Assembly (NCBI GenBank): GCA_963733915.1
Contig: CAVTEP010000001.1
Span: 248,001-312,000 of the forward strand
Length of the DNA stretch: 64,000 bases
Source of the DNA: Sulfomarinibacter sp963733915
GTDB taxonomy: Bacteria; Acidobacteriota; Thermoanaerobaculia; Thermoanaerobaculales; Sulfomarinibacteraceae
Direction: 5' to 3'
In this document: positions 1-9,364 of the stretch, one piece after another
Position numbering within the stretch: the first letter of the stretch is position 1
How the letters are laid out: each line of letters begins with the position of its first letter
Translations under genes and position numbers: made by a program
Notes under the pieces: model-generated
What the model saw: the letters and a program-made list of their open reading frames with translations, nothing else
The model's database searches: none
Told to the model about the DNA's origin: nothing

Positions 1-123
1 GCGTGAATATAGCGACGGTCCGGGCGAATGTCAAGCCCCTAACCACGCTTTTCTTATAAATGTAAACTAAGATTTCGTGAACGCCCGGGAATACCGCTTT
101 CTAAGTCTTCACGACTAAGATCT

Positions 124-3100
124 GTGGTCCGGATCCCCGTCCGAATTGATTCCCTTTGGCGTCGGTCCGGGGTCCTGAAACCCCTGCCCCGGCATTGCCG
201 GCGGCGCCCGACCGGGGTACCTTGTGGGGCAGTGGAAGCTGAAACGCCCCCCCGCCATCCGGTGGACGGTGTCTCGTCCGGTGGAGGCGCCCGCGCCGGC
301 GCCGGACGGCGCCCGGTCCTCGGCGGCGATCTCTTTGGCATCCGTCGCGGCGAGGGTCTGCTCGCGTGGCTCTTTTTTCTCGAGTTCCTGGTTCTGACGA
401 CCGTCCACTTCGCTGGCAAGAGCGTCCGGCAGGCGACCTTCATCGACGCCCTGGGCGCCGAAAACCTGCCCTGGGTTTATCTGGCAGTGGCGGTGATCTC
501 GTTTCCGGTGCTCGTGCTCTACTCGCGGCTGGCCGACCGGTTTCGCCTGGAGATCCTGATTCTCGGCGGTAGTTTGCTGCACGTCGTCGGGCTCGCAGCA
601 TTCTTTGTTCTCTTTGCGCTCGGCCGGAGCTGGGTGGCGGTGGCGTACTACCTGTGGTTGGGGATGGCTTTTGCGATCGCCGTCTCACAGTTCTGGACCT
701 ACGCCAACCAGGTCTTCGACCCCCGCCAGGCCCGTCGCCTGTTTTCGTTCATTGGCGCCGGCGGCCTCCTGGGCTCGGTGCTCGGGGGATTGTTGGCGGT
801 CAGGGTGACGAGGCTTCTGGGGACCCGCTACACCCTGCTCGGGGCGGCCGCCATCATGGTCTTGGTGCCGATCCTGGTAATGTTGATCGAGCGTCATCGC
901 GGTTGGCCCTCGGCGGCGACTTTGCGCCGTCCCCGAGACCGTTACGAGGAGGCCCGCGGCGGGTTCAGCAGCCTCCGCGGCTCCAGACTCCTGGCCTTGA
1001 TCGCGCTCCTGATGCTGTCATCCGTCGTGATCGATCAGCTAGTTCAGTGGCAGTTCTATTGGTTCGTAGAAAAAAACACCACCGTGCTCGACGAGAGAAC
1101 GTCGGTGATCGGACTGTCGTTCGTGCTCATGGGGCTGATCGGGTTCTTCTTCCAGCTCGTCTTTACCGGGCAGATTCACCGCGTGCTCGGCGTCGGCGTC
1201 GGCTTACGGGTGCTGCCCGGGTCGGTGGTGATCGCCCAGCTGGCGGTGGTGGTGGCGGTGGTTGCCGGTCCGGCCGCGGTCTACCCGCTCGTGTGGTTGC
1301 TGTTTCTGAGTGAGGGGAGCCTCCGCCACTCGATCGACCAGGCGACGCGCGAGCTCCTGTTCCAACCCGTGGCGGAGGAACTGAGGGTCAAGGGCAAGGC
1401 CTTCATCGACGTCTTTGTCCAGCGATTTGGCAAGGGTGCGGCCGCGATCCTGATCCTCGTCACCCTGAAGTTCCTGCCGGCGCCCTGGGTCGGTGTGTTG
1501 ACCCTGATCCTGGCGGTCGGCTGGCTCGTGCTCACGATGCGCACGAAGCGCGAGTACGTGGAAACGTTCCGGGAAGGTCTGAAGTCGGGCACCATCCAGC
1601 CGGACACGACCATCGATCCACGCGATGTGACCACCTTGACGACCCTTGTGCAGTCGCTGGGCAGCGCGGACCCCCGTAAGGTACTCCACAGCCTCGAGTT
1701 GCTGTCGACGAGCGGCGAAGGCCGACTGGTACCGCCGGTTCTGCTCCACCACGAAAGCGCCGAGGTCCGCCGCAGGACGCTCGAAGTTCTTGCCGATACC
1801 AACCGGGAGGACGCGGCCCATCTGGTCGAACGCGCCCTCAGCGACGAGGACGCCGAGGTCCGCACGGGCGCCATGCGCACCCTCGCCGTGCTGCGGAAGG
1901 AGCGGGCCGCGACGCTGATGCTGGCCCACCTCGACGACCAGGACTACCGCCTGCGGGCCTCGGCCGCCGCCAGCCTGCTCAGCAGTGGGGAGGGGGAGAA
2001 TAGCGAGCTGGCCGAACGAGTTCTCGCCGAACTCGTCGGCGACGAATCCCCCGTGATTCGCGCCGAGGCCGCCGTCGCGCTCGGCCAGGTTCGGGATCCC
2101 CTGGCGAGCGATGTTCTGGTGCAGCTTCTCTACGACCGAGACCTGGGAGTGATCCGCGCCGCTATCAAAGCCGTCCGAAACCGCATCGACCGCTGTGGTC
2201 CCAACCCGTTGTACGCGACCATTCTGATCTCCCTGATGGGCAATCGCCGCCTCAAGCACGAGGCGCGTGAGGCCCTGGTGGCCCAGGGCACAGCCGCCGT
2301 GGAGTCGCTGCTGCTGTTCATGCGCTCACCGGACGAGCAGATTTGGGTCCGTCGCGCGGTGCCGAAGACCATCGCCCTGATCGGCGCCCAGCCCGCCGTC
2401 GAGGCCCTGGTGGAAAGTTTCGACACCGCCGACGCCATGCTGCGGACCAAGATCATCGAGGCATTGGTTTATCTCCGCACACGCCACCCCGATCTCAAGT
2501 TCAACCGTCGCAAGATCAGCCATCACCTTCGCAGCGAGGCCGCCCGCTACCTGCGCGTGCTTGCCGATTTGTGGGCCGTGTCGTCGCTGCACGAAGCCAG
2601 GCTGGACGGGCCGCTGGCAGTGTGGAAGGTCGACGGTCGCGTCCCGACCCTGCCGCAGCAGCTGCTGGCGCAACGAATGGTCAACTCGGTCGGCAACATC
2701 TTCGGTCTGCTCGAGTTGATCGAGAATCCGGAGAACGTTCGCGCCGCCCAACGGAGTCTTCTCTCGGGCCAGTCCAAGCTTCGCGGCCGCGCCCTCGAGT
2801 ATCTCGACAACACCCTTTCCGGGTCAGTGCGCCGCGACATCTTCGCGGTCATCGACGACGCGCCGCCCGAGGACAAGCTGCATCGGGCGCAGCTCAACTT
2901 CGAGATTCATATCCAGTCGCCCGAGGAAACGCTGGAGAGACTGATCCATATCGACCCGAGGGAGGACCCGAGCGCGATCGGCATCATCCTCGCGGCCCTT
3001 TACAACGTGTGGGCCGAGGAGATCACCGCTCTGCATCCCCTGGTGGCCTCGGTCGCCGAGGACGCGGAGGACCCGATGGTGCGGGAGACCGCGGGATGGG

Positions 3101-3594
3101 TCCGTCGGCGTGTGGAAGGCGGTCTGCGGACCCGCGGCGTTCTTGCGAGGGGAGGAGACAGCGAAATGGGCCCGATGGCACAGATCGAAATGATGGTGTT
3201 CCTGCAGGGAGTTGATCTTTTCGCGCACTGCAATGCCGACCAGGTGTTGCGGCTGGCGGCGATCTCCAGCGAGCGGAGCTACGGCAAATCTGAGGTCATT
3301 TTCCGGCGGCAGGATCCGGCCGATTGTCTGTATTGCGTGGTCGAAGGACGGGTGCGGTTGGAGGCCGACGAGGAGACGGGAGTCATCATCGGCCCCAGCG
3401 GCCGCTTTGGGGTGCTCGATATTCTCAGCGGTCGACCGCGTTTCGGTGACGCGACGGCGGTTTCTGATACCAGAGTCCTCATCATCGAGGCGGAGGACTT
3501 CTTCGACCTGTTGTCCAACAACATCGAGATCGTGCGCGCCCTCTTCCGAACCGTCGTCGCCCTCGGCGAGGACGCGAATGAGAGACTGCTATAA
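124..3594 (+). CDS. NTT/Tlc-type nucleotide transporter fused to HEAT repeats and a cNMP-binding domain
   Basis: Predicted inner-membrane protein of 1156 residues in three parts. Residues about 75-475 are a polytopic MFS-like region resembling the Tlc/Npt ATP-ADP translocase family, with a charged motif KSVRQATFIDALG after the first helix. Residues about 495-1000 are helical HEAT/armadillo-like repeats, with recurring DEDAEVR and ESAEVRRR turns. Residues about 1025-1156 are a cyclic-nucleotide-binding fold of the CRP type. In that pocket the usual FGE glutamate reads FGV, so ligand binding is doubtful. The first 68 residues are Arg/Pro-rich and without hydrophobic segments, so the true start may be an in-frame GTG at 232 or 262. 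The transporter part is recognised by family resemblance. Substrate and direction of transport cannot be read from sequence, and the HEAT/cNMP parts suggest a regulated or scaffold-linked membrane protein. Confidence 0.75.
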   Translation: MVRIPVRIDSLWRRSGVLKPLPRHCRRRPTGVPCGAVEAETPPRHPVDGVSSGGGARAGAGRRPVLGGDLFGIRRGEGLLAWLFFLEFLVLTTVHFAGKSVRQATFIDALGAENLPWVYLAVAVISFPVLVLYSRLADRFRLEILILGGSLLHVVGLAAFFVLFALGRSWVAVAYYLWLGMAFAIAVSQFWTYANQVFDPRQARRLFSFIGAGGLLGSVLGGLLAVRVTRLLGTRYTLLGAAAIMVLVPILVMLIERHRGWPSAATLRRPRDRYEEARGGFSSLRGSRLLALIALLMLSSVVIDQLVQWQFYWFVEKNTTVLDERTSVIGLSFVLMGLIGFFFQLVFTGQIHRVLGVGVGLRVLPGSVVIAQLAVVVAVVAGPAAVYPLVWLLFLSEGSLRHSIDQATRELLFQPVAEELRVKGKAFIDVFVQRFGKGAAAILILVTLKFLPAPWVGVLTLILAVGWLVLTMRTKREYVETFREGLKSGTIQPDTTIDPRDVTTLTTLVQSLGSADPRKVLHSLELLSTSGEGRLVPPVLLHHESAEVRRRTLEVLADTNREDAAHLVERALSDEDAEVRTGAMRTLAVLRKERAATLMLAHLDDQDYRLRASAAASLLSSGEGENSELAERVLAELVGDESPVIRAEAAVALGQVRDPLASDVLVQLLYDRDLGVIRAAIKAVRNRIDRCGPNPLYATILISLMGNRRLKHEAREALVAQGTAAVESLLLFMRSPDEQIWVRRAVPKTIALIGAQPAVEALVESFDTADAMLRTKIIEALVYLRTRHPDLKFNRRKISHHLRSEAARYLRVLADLWAVSSLHEARLDGPLAVWKVDGRVPTLPQQLLAQRMVNSVGNIFGLLELIENPENVRAAQRSLLSGQSKLRGRALEYLDNTLSGSVRRDIFAVIDDAPPEDKLHRAQLNFEIHIQSPEETLERLIHIDPREDPSAIGIILAALYNVWAEEITALHPLVASVAEDAEDPMVRETAGWVRRRVEGGLRTRGVLARGGDSEMGPMAQIEMMVFLQGVDLFAHCNADQVLRLAAISSERSYGKSEVIFRRQDPADCLYCVVEGRVRLEADEETGVIIGPSGRFGVLDILSGRPRFGDATAVSDTRVLIIEAEDFFDLLSNNIEIVRALFRTVVALGEDANERLL

Positions 3595-3595
3595 C

Positions 3596-3717
3596 GAATT
3601 GAGAATTAGGAATGAGGAATTCCCACCCAACCTCCCCTGATCGCAATGGGCGGGTGGGGGATCAATTCCTAATTCCTAATTCCTAATTCCTGATTCCTGA
3701 CTCCTCATTCCTCATTC
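3596..3717. repeat. Intergenic arm-core-arm repeat, AATTCCT arms
   Basis: The element begins two bases after the stop codon of the upstream gene. The left arm (3596-3631) is built of GAATTAGGAATGAGG-type words. The core (3632-3662) is C-rich then G-rich (CCCACCCAACCTCCCC, then GGGCGGGTGGGGG). The right arm (3664-3717) is a run of AATTCCT units degenerating to GACTCCTCATTCC. The arms are roughly reverse complementary, so the whole can fold. It belongs to the family also seen near 34.1, 42.2, 43.4, 46.0 and 47.4 kb. Confidence 0.75.
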
Positions 3718-3719
3718 AC

Positions 3720-3743
3720 CGCGGCGCGGGCTTCCGCGCCGCG
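3720..3743. other. GC-rich perfect hairpin
   Basis: A 10-bp perfect stem (CGCGGCGCGG with its complement) around a GCTT loop, directly after the arm repeat. No T-tract follows on either strand, so it is not a canonical intrinsic terminator. Confidence 0.4.
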
Positions 3744-3831
3744 CTGCGGTGTATTTGCCGCGCTCAGACTTTCAATCAGTTGCGCATGACGATAGCGTTT
3801 CTCTGAACCCGATGGAGGGAGCGATAGTCTC

Positions 3832-4035
3832 ATGCAAAAACCCGAACCGGTGCGTTGCACCTACTGCGATGCGATCTCGGTGTGGTCAGCCGAAACGACC
3901 GACCGTACGATGATGGGTGAGGTCCACACCTGCCCCGACTGCGGTCGGGAAACTCACACCTGCGATGATCGGGCCGGTCATCAACTCGACAACGCAACCA
4001 CGATGTCGTGGATAGCGGCTGAGCCTCTTTACTAG
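3832..4035 (+). CDS. Small zinc-ribbon-like protein
   Basis: A 67-residue protein with two CxxC pairs (CTYC at 9-12 and CPDC at 34-37) and a further cysteine at 44, the pattern of a small zinc ribbon. It lacks a signal peptide or membrane segment and is expected in the cytoplasm. A GGAGGGA ribosome-binding site about 13 bases before the ATG supports the start. It is convergent with the next gene, whose end is only four bases away. Function is unknown; tiny zinc ribbons of this kind occur as free-standing regulators or chaperone-like proteins, but nothing here decides. Metal binding is inferred from cysteine spacing only. Confidence 0.55.
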   Translation: MQKPEPVRCTYCDAISVWSAETTDRTMMGEVHTCPDCGRETHTCDDRAGHQLDNATTMSWIAAEPLY

Positions 4036-4038
4036 AAG

Positions 4039-4449
4039 CTAGTCAAACGGAAGATCGCTCGGCTGCACGACGTGCAGGTGAAGGCGGTCGTCAAGCGGCG
4101 CAGATTCGCGAAAGCGGCGCTCCAGATCGGGTCGCAGCCTTTCCGGGTCGTCGGTAGCCACCACGATTCGAAGGCGATTGAAGCAACCGCTCGCGCGATC
4201 GACGGTGGCGGCTGCGATGACCGCCGGCAGCGCCTCTTCGGCGCGCTGCCCCGAGTCCTCGGCCTCGAGCACATAGACCAGCAGACGGCCGCCGACGTCG
4301 ATCCGCGTGAGCTTCGTGTCCAGCGCCTGGTCGAGGTCGGTGTGGGTGCAGTGAATCCACTCGAGAAACTCGTCAGGACACGCGCATCCGAGGGTCGATC
4401 GGATAAAGGTCCGCAGCCGGGAGTTCAGTTCGTTGGTCACTTCTTCCAT
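4039..4449 (-). CDS. Hypothetical protein with an N-terminal CxCP motif
   Basis: A 136-residue soluble protein of mixed alpha/beta character that I do not recognise. The N-terminal helix is followed by GCACPDEFLEWI around residues 21-32, then strand-rich segments such as GGRLLVYVLEA and RLRIVVATDD. Composition and absence of low complexity support real coding. It has no signal peptide. It sits head to head, across a repeat-filled gap of almost 500 bases, with the ATPase-transglutaminase gene, and tail to tail with the small zinc-ribbon gene, so no operon partner is evident. The paired cysteines could bind metal or be redox active; this is inference. Confidence 0.5.
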   Translation of the reverse strand: MEEVTNELNSRLRTFIRSTLGCACPDEFLEWIHCTHTDLDQALDTKLTRIDVGGRLLVYVLEAEDSGQRAEEALPAVIAAATVDRASGCFNRLRIVVATDDPERLRPDLERRFRESAPLDDRLHLHVVQPSDLPFD

Positions 4450-4473
4450 TCTACGTGTACCACCGATTCCATC

Positions 4474-4914
4474 GACGTTAGAACGTTTAACGTTAGAACG
4501 TTATAACGTTCCGCCCTCCCTCCCTGAGAATGCAGAGGGGAAAAGGGGAAAAGGGGAAAAGGGGACCACCCACCCACTCCTACATGACGCCGTTGGTCCT
4601 CGCCGTTGAAACGGCGGTCAGGCACGGCGGCAGGTACAGCGTCAGCGTCCGGAGTCCGCGTCAGGGGCATTTCGCAGCGCCAGCACCCGGGGATGGCCAT
4701 GCCTTCGTCACGACCCGTGCGCGCTGCCGCGGTCGCTGCCCCGGCCGCTGCTCTCGGTCCCTGCCCCTGCCTCTGCGCCCTGTCCCGGTCCCTGTCGCTG
4801 CACCTGCTGAAAGGAATTTCAAACCTCGATCTCAAGCTATTCCGGATGAGCGAAGGAATTGCAACCGCCTGGGAGGGGGGTGGAAACGTTGAACGTTCGA
4901 ACGTTTTAACGTCC
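4474..4914. repeat. Composite ACGTT-arm repeat filling the intergenic region
   Basis: The left arm (4474-4511) is a run of ACGTTAGAACGTTTA-like words. After it come CCGCCCTCCCTCC, a purine-rich tract of GGGGAAAA units (4536-4564) and ACCACCCACCCA. The middle (about 4580-4880) is unremarkable and not coding, with pyrimidine-rich stretches near 4740-4800. The right arm (4882-4914) is again ACGTT-rich. The left 150 bases match, in opposite orientation, the element at 49.2-49.5 kb, including the GGGGAAAA tract and the following CCGTTGGT and GAAACGGCG blocks. No gene is supported between 4450 and 4937. Confidence 0.65.
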
Positions 4915-4937
4915 GATGGTCGGCCTACACTGTCGTT

Positions 4938-7688
4938 GTGACAAACACCCTCAGCACCGCCTTCAGGGAAAGGGCGCGCTACGAGGCTGCGCGGTACGGA
5001 ACCGACCCATGGGTGTTTGTTCGCGAGCTTCTGCAGAACGCTCGCGACGCCGGGGCGTCCGAGGTCGTCATCGAGACCACGACCGAAGACGGACGCGACC
5101 GCATCAGTTGCCGCGACAACGGTTCCGGGATGAGCTTCAGCCACGCACAGCAATACCTTCTTTCTCTCTACTCCTCCTCGAAACGAGGACAATCCGGATC
5201 TGCGGGCCGATTCGGAATCGGCTTTTGGTCGGTTCTCCGCTTCGATCCGGAGTTCATCATCGTCCGCTCGGCGACCGACCGGGGGGACCCGTGGCAGATT
5301 CGTCTCGACGGAAGGCTCGAGCACGTTTGGCGTGAACCGACCGCGATGGCTCGAGGTACCGAGGTGGTGCTCGAACGACCTCGAAACGGTAGGGGTCTCG
5401 AGCAATCCGTGGTCAGCGCGGTTCTTCGCGACGCGCCGTTTCTAAGCCGTCGAAACCACGATCAGCGGCCCCTCGATGTGCGGGTCAACGGCCGGCCGGT
5501 GCGGGCCGAACCGGTCTTGCCGCCGCCGAGTCTGAGCTTTCGGAGCCGCGGTCTGCGCGGGGTCGTGGGTCTCGGGACCGAAGCTCTCGTTGAGGTGTTC
5601 GCGCACGGTCTGCGGGTTCGCGAGGCGATTACGCTCGACGAGCTGGTGGTCGAGGGCGGGCGCCGGCGTCCGATCTCGCCGATCGCCGTGGAGGGGTTGG
5701 CACCGAGGGTGATTGTCGACAGCCGCGAGCTCGAGGTGCTGATGGCAAGGGGGGATGCCCGTGAAGACCGGGCGCTGCGGAACGTGATGGCGGTGGTGCA
5801 GCGCGAGCTGCGACGCCTCGTGCGAAGCGAGCTCGACCGCCACCGCCGGTTGTCGTTGCCCGGCCGTCTGATCGAGGGAGCGAGAGAGGCGTGGTCGGCC
5901 TCACCGCTGCCGAAGGCGTTGTTGGGGTTTGCTATCGCCGGATTGCTGGCCGCCGCGGGCTGGCGTGGTGCGTCGTCGTGGCGCGGTTTGGGGCATGCGC
6001 CGATCGAGAAAACGACGGCCGTGGAAACGGATTCTGATGCCTCTCCGGGTCCGGAGCCCTACAGCGATCTCGCGACCCGCTACCGCGGGCCTGAGGTCGA
6101 CGGCGTCGGCGTGGCAACAACGGCGGTAGACATCAGCTACCAGCCCGACTCGAAACGTCCCTATCTGGCCGCGCTGTGGGCGTCGGGAATCCGGGCGGAC
6201 GGAAAAATCGAGGTCGGTGGCACGACCGCGGTGGAACCGTACCGGGGTGTGGTGTGCGCGGTGGATTGTCTCGAAGTGGAGTTGGGCGTCGACTCGCCCT
6301 CGGGGCTCCTGCGCCTTCCGGTGGCCACCGGCCATCTGTTGGACCCTGACAGCGTCCGCCTCGATGGGATGCGGATCACGGTGGTTGCGGTCGCTACCGG
6401 CCAGCCGGCGGTGGTGCTCGAAGCGCCATGGTCCGGGCGACTGCGATACCGCGCAGGTCCGGGGGTCGATCGTCCGCCTTCGATCACGACGACCTGGCCA
6501 CCGTTGCCGCCGGCGGTCGCCGCTTATGCGCGTGAGATCGAGGCGCTGCCGGCGTCGGCCCGTGCCCTGGCGGCTGCTGAGTTTGTACGCCGGCGGGTGG
6601 TCTACGATGTCTCACCGGAAACTGTCGCCGGCCATCGGAGGGCACGACTCGAGGGCGTCGGTGTTTTCGACCGCGCGTTGGCCGTCGGCGCCGGCGACTG
6701 CGACGTCCAGAACGCCCTCGTGGCAGCGATTCTCGACCATTCCGGTTTGCCGTCAAGGCTGGCAGTGGGTTGGATCGGCTCGGAGGGGCGAGCCGTGCCC
6801 GGCCTCCACGCCTGGACCGAGTACCGCGATGCCGACGGGCGCTGGCGCGCGGTGGACGCAAGCGTAGAGGTTGCCGCCACACCCGTGGGCGCGGCGCGTG
6901 TCGCCCACGACCCTCGAGATAGTGGGGACGGTCGCCGAGTTGCACCACTGGTGCTGCCGATCGCGGGCGTGGCAGCGGTCCTTCTGGCTGGTGTGATGGC
7001 TGTCGTCGTAAACCGTCGATGGAGGCGTTCGTTCGAAGCGGGCGATGCCGACGATGTCCTCGGTCTCCTGCGTGGCGCGGCCCTCCGGCCCCGCGACTTC
7101 GAGGGAATCCATTCACTCTTCAACCGCCGCATGCTGCCATTGCTCACGGGAGCTTCGATCTCCCTGGCACGGGCACGCGAGCTGGCCGGGCGCGGTCGGC
7201 TGGCATGCGGCAGCCCGCGCACGGAGTTGGCGCGGTTGGCAGCCGCGGGAGGGGGCGCCGTTCTTGATATCGAGCACGCGGAGAGCAGGACGATCGCCGA
7301 GGCGATGGCCGCTGTTGATCTCGACGGGTGGCAGAGCCTGCTCGATCGTGCGACGAGTTATCCCTTGGTCGTTCGCGTCGAGGACGCGTTGGCCGCGGTG
7401 GGCGAGCCCTGTCACCTGCAGATCGCGGCCGGAGTGGGGAACGATATTGCGATCCTTGACGGCGCGGCCTTCGGACTTGGTTCCCGCGCGTGCTGGGTGG
7501 TGGTCGACGGAACCGGAGAGCCGTGGCGGGTTGTCTGCGAGCTCGCCGACCGTTACCCGGCGAGGGCGGAGTTGGTGCTGGCCGACCTCGTCCTGCGCCG
7601 GAAGGGTGCTCCTGAAACGACTGTGGCGCAGTGTCTGGCCGGCCTTGCCGAGAAGGCTCTCCGCGAGGCTTCGAGAGGTGGGTCGTGA
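4938..7688 (+). CDS. GHKL (Hsp90-like) ATPase fused to a membrane-anchored periplasmic transglutaminase
   Basis: A 916-residue protein. Residues 1-200 are a GHKL ATP-binding domain: N box ELLQNARDAG with E30 and N34, then D60-N-G-S-G64, then a glycine lid GRFGIGF at 90-96. A hydrophobic helix lies at about 323-342. A transglutaminase-like domain follows, with the triad Cys in GDCDVQN (about 586), His in LHAWTEY (about 622) and Asp in VDAS (about 639). A second membrane helix at about 669-690 leads to a C-terminal soluble region of 225 residues that I do not recognise. The predicted topology puts the ATPase and C-terminus in the cytoplasm and the transglutaminase between the helices in the periplasm. 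Start is a GTG without a clear ribosome-binding site. The stop overlaps the next gene by four bases, implying a coupled pair. Role unknown; an ATP-gated envelope protease or crosslinker is a guess. Confidence 0.75.
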   Translation: MTNTLSTAFRERARYEAARYGTDPWVFVRELLQNARDAGASEVVIETTTEDGRDRISCRDNGSGMSFSHAQQYLLSLYSSSKRGQSGSAGRFGIGFWSVLRFDPEFIIVRSATDRGDPWQIRLDGRLEHVWREPTAMARGTEVVLERPRNGRGLEQSVVSAVLRDAPFLSRRNHDQRPLDVRVNGRPVRAEPVLPPPSLSFRSRGLRGVVGLGTEALVEVFAHGLRVREAITLDELVVEGGRRRPISPIAVEGLAPRVIVDSRELEVLMARGDAREDRALRNVMAVVQRELRRLVRSELDRHRRLSLPGRLIEGAREAWSASPLPKALLGFAIAGLLAAAGWRGASSWRGLGHAPIEKTTAVETDSDASPGPEPYSDLATRYRGPEVDGVGVATTAVDISYQPDSKRPYLAALWASGIRADGKIEVGGTTAVEPYRGVVCAVDCLEVELGVDSPSGLLRLPVATGHLLDPDSVRLDGMRITVVAVATGQPAVVLEAPWSGRLRYRAGPGVDRPPSITTTWPPLPPAVAAYAREIEALPASARALAAAEFVRRRVVYDVSPETVAGHRRARLEGVGVFDRALAVGAGDCDVQNALVAAILDHSGLPSRLAVGWIGSEGRAVPGLHAWTEYRDADGRWRAVDASVEVAATPVGAARVAHDPRDSGDGRRVAPLVLPIAGVAAVLLAGVMAVVVNRRWRRSFEAGDADDVLGLLRGAALRPRDFEGIHSLFNRRMLPLLTGASISLARARELAGRGRLACGSPRTELARLAAAGGGAVLDIEHAESRTIAEAMAAVDLDGWQSLLDRATSYPLVVRVEDALAAVGEPCHLQIAAGVGNDIAILDGAAFGLGSRACWVVVDGTGEPWRVVCELADRYPARAELVLADLVLRRKGAPETTVAQCLAGLAEKALREASRGGS

Positions 7689-9217
7689 GCGAAGAACGGG
7701 TCCTTTCGATCGACATCGACTCGGAGATCGAGAGCCTGAGCGAGGCACAGCTCAAGGGCAGCTGGCAGATTCCCGCGGAGCTCGTACGGCTCGCCTTCAG
7801 GACCGGGGCCGATGAGGTCCGCGTCAACCGCTGTCGCCGCGGCCTGGTTCTCAGATGGCCGGGGCCGGTTGTCGCAGAGGCCGTGCTCGAAAACCTCGGG
7901 CTTGCGCTCGACTCGAGGCACGATGTTTCCGTTCGACAACGCGCGATCGGTGCACTCGAGACTGCGGGCGTGGACGGCCTGCTGTGGGCGGCCGGCGCGA
8001 AGGGTGCCCGAATCCGGGTTGGCTGCTCGACCGGCGCGTGGCGATGGCGCTTCGAACACCGGCCCCGCGGTCGGCCGCGCATGACTCAAGAGAAGGGCTC
8101 GCCAGACGGGGCCGGTGTGGAGCTCGAGTGGGCTTGCACCGGGCTCGACGTGGAACGCGCTCTGCGCTGGCTGGCTGCAGCGGTGCGATTCGCGCCGGCC
8201 GCGGTCTTGGTCGACGGACGGCCGGCGCCTCGGGGCTTTGCCGGCGGCCTCTTTCACCTTCTTCTCGAACAGCCCGTTCCATACCGTCTGGGTCTGACCC
8301 GCGGCGGCGATTCGCCGGTCCTGTGGCTGCTCAAAGATGGGGTGGTTTCGTCACGGGCCGGGATACCGGACTATCCGCCGTTTGAGGCGGCCGTCGAGCT
8401 GGGTGGGGTGGTGGCAAGCGGCGCCAGCGACGCCGATCTGCGGCGGGCGGTGGGCCCGTTTCTGAGTGAAATCGTCGATCGCGCGGTGTGGATGATGGTC
8501 GAGGTCGCACAGCGCATGGAAGAGTTGACGGACGATGACCAGGACCGTCTCACGCTGCTCTTGCTGCGTGCCGCACGCCGGGGCGTTCGCGCCGACGAGA
8601 TTCGTCGCCTGCCGCTGCTGCGAGCGGCTGCTGGCGACGCTCACCGGCTATCGATCAACGACACAGTTGGGCTTGCGGAACGACGCGACCGTGTTCTGTC
8701 CGCGATCGATCCTGGCGATCCCAAGGGCGAGGCCCTGGTCGATCCACAATCGACTCTGGCAATGACGAGCGAGGTCCGGGGTCTCGTCGCACGGCTGACC
8801 GGCATCCGTTTTCAAACGCCGCCCCGACGTCTCCGCGGGATCTTCGCGCGCGGCGCCGTTTGGATGCGCGGCTTTGGGTCCCGTCTGGCGCGACGGGTTC
8901 GAGGGATGAAGGCGCCGCGCACGCTGATCGCCGAAGAGTTGCGGGTTGGCGAGGCCAGCGTGTTGGCGGCCCTGCAAACGGGTGTCGGCGGCACGAACAT
9001 CGACCTTTGCGGAGGCGGGGGCAGGGTCGGGAAGACATCGCGGACCCTGGTGGTGCCGCGAGCCTGCCCGACACTCCTGGTCGGGGCGGATCTGGCGGCG
9101 GAGGACCGCGCCTGGATCTATCCGCTGCTGCTCGCCCTCGATACCGGCGAGGAGCCAACGGCGGCGTGCCGCGAACGGTGGCTGCGGTTTGCGGGGTTTC
9201 GTCACGATCTCCTCTGA
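7685..9217 (+). CDS. Partner protein with a degenerate Hsp90/GHKL-like fold
   Basis: A 510-residue soluble protein. The GTG start at 7685 overlaps the upstream stop (GTGA), so the two genes are translationally coupled. The segment around residues 148-175 (LAAAVRFAPAAVLVDGRPA) resembles the strand-helix region that follows the ATP site in Hsp90-like proteins, but I see no N box and no DxGxG motif, so it probably does not bind ATP. A KxxGKTSRT-like stretch near residue 450 is too weak to call a P-loop. The N-terminal third repeats an acidic/hydrophobic pattern and may pair with the GHKL domain of its neighbour. There is no signal peptide or membrane segment. Function is unknown; the coupling argues for one complex with the ATPase-transglutaminase. 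Confidence 0.6.
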   Translation: MSEERVLSIDIDSEIESLSEAQLKGSWQIPAELVRLAFRTGADEVRVNRCRRGLVLRWPGPVVAEAVLENLGLALDSRHDVSVRQRAIGALETAGVDGLLWAAGAKGARIRVGCSTGAWRWRFEHRPRGRPRMTQEKGSPDGAGVELEWACTGLDVERALRWLAAAVRFAPAAVLVDGRPAPRGFAGGLFHLLLEQPVPYRLGLTRGGDSPVLWLLKDGVVSSRAGIPDYPPFEAAVELGGVVASGASDADLRRAVGPFLSEIVDRAVWMMVEVAQRMEELTDDDQDRLTLLLLRAARRGVRADEIRRLPLLRAAAGDAHRLSINDTVGLAERRDRVLSAIDPGDPKGEALVDPQSTLAMTSEVRGLVARLTGIRFQTPPRRLRGIFARGAVWMRGFGSRLARRVRGMKAPRTLIAEELRVGEASVLAALQTGVGGTNIDLCGGGGRVGKTSRTLVVPRACPTLLVGADLAAEDRAWIYPLLLALDTGEEPTAACRERWLRFAGFRHDLL

Positions 9218-9364
9218 GCCCGCCCGGTCGCCGTTTCTGCCCTCTTGACCAAAATAATGAGACAATAGGGGTGGCGCCCGGCCCGGCCCGCATTGGAAGA
9301 CGCGCGACCGGTGCCGAAAAACAGGATGGGCCGTCGGGTCTCCCGGCGGGATCGTGGAGGTATT

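Noticed and set aside
4437..5405. Minus-strand frame covering the ACGTT repeat and the ATPase N-terminus
   Set aside because: It runs through low-complexity repeat DNA and antisense to the GHKL motifs, so it is not coding.
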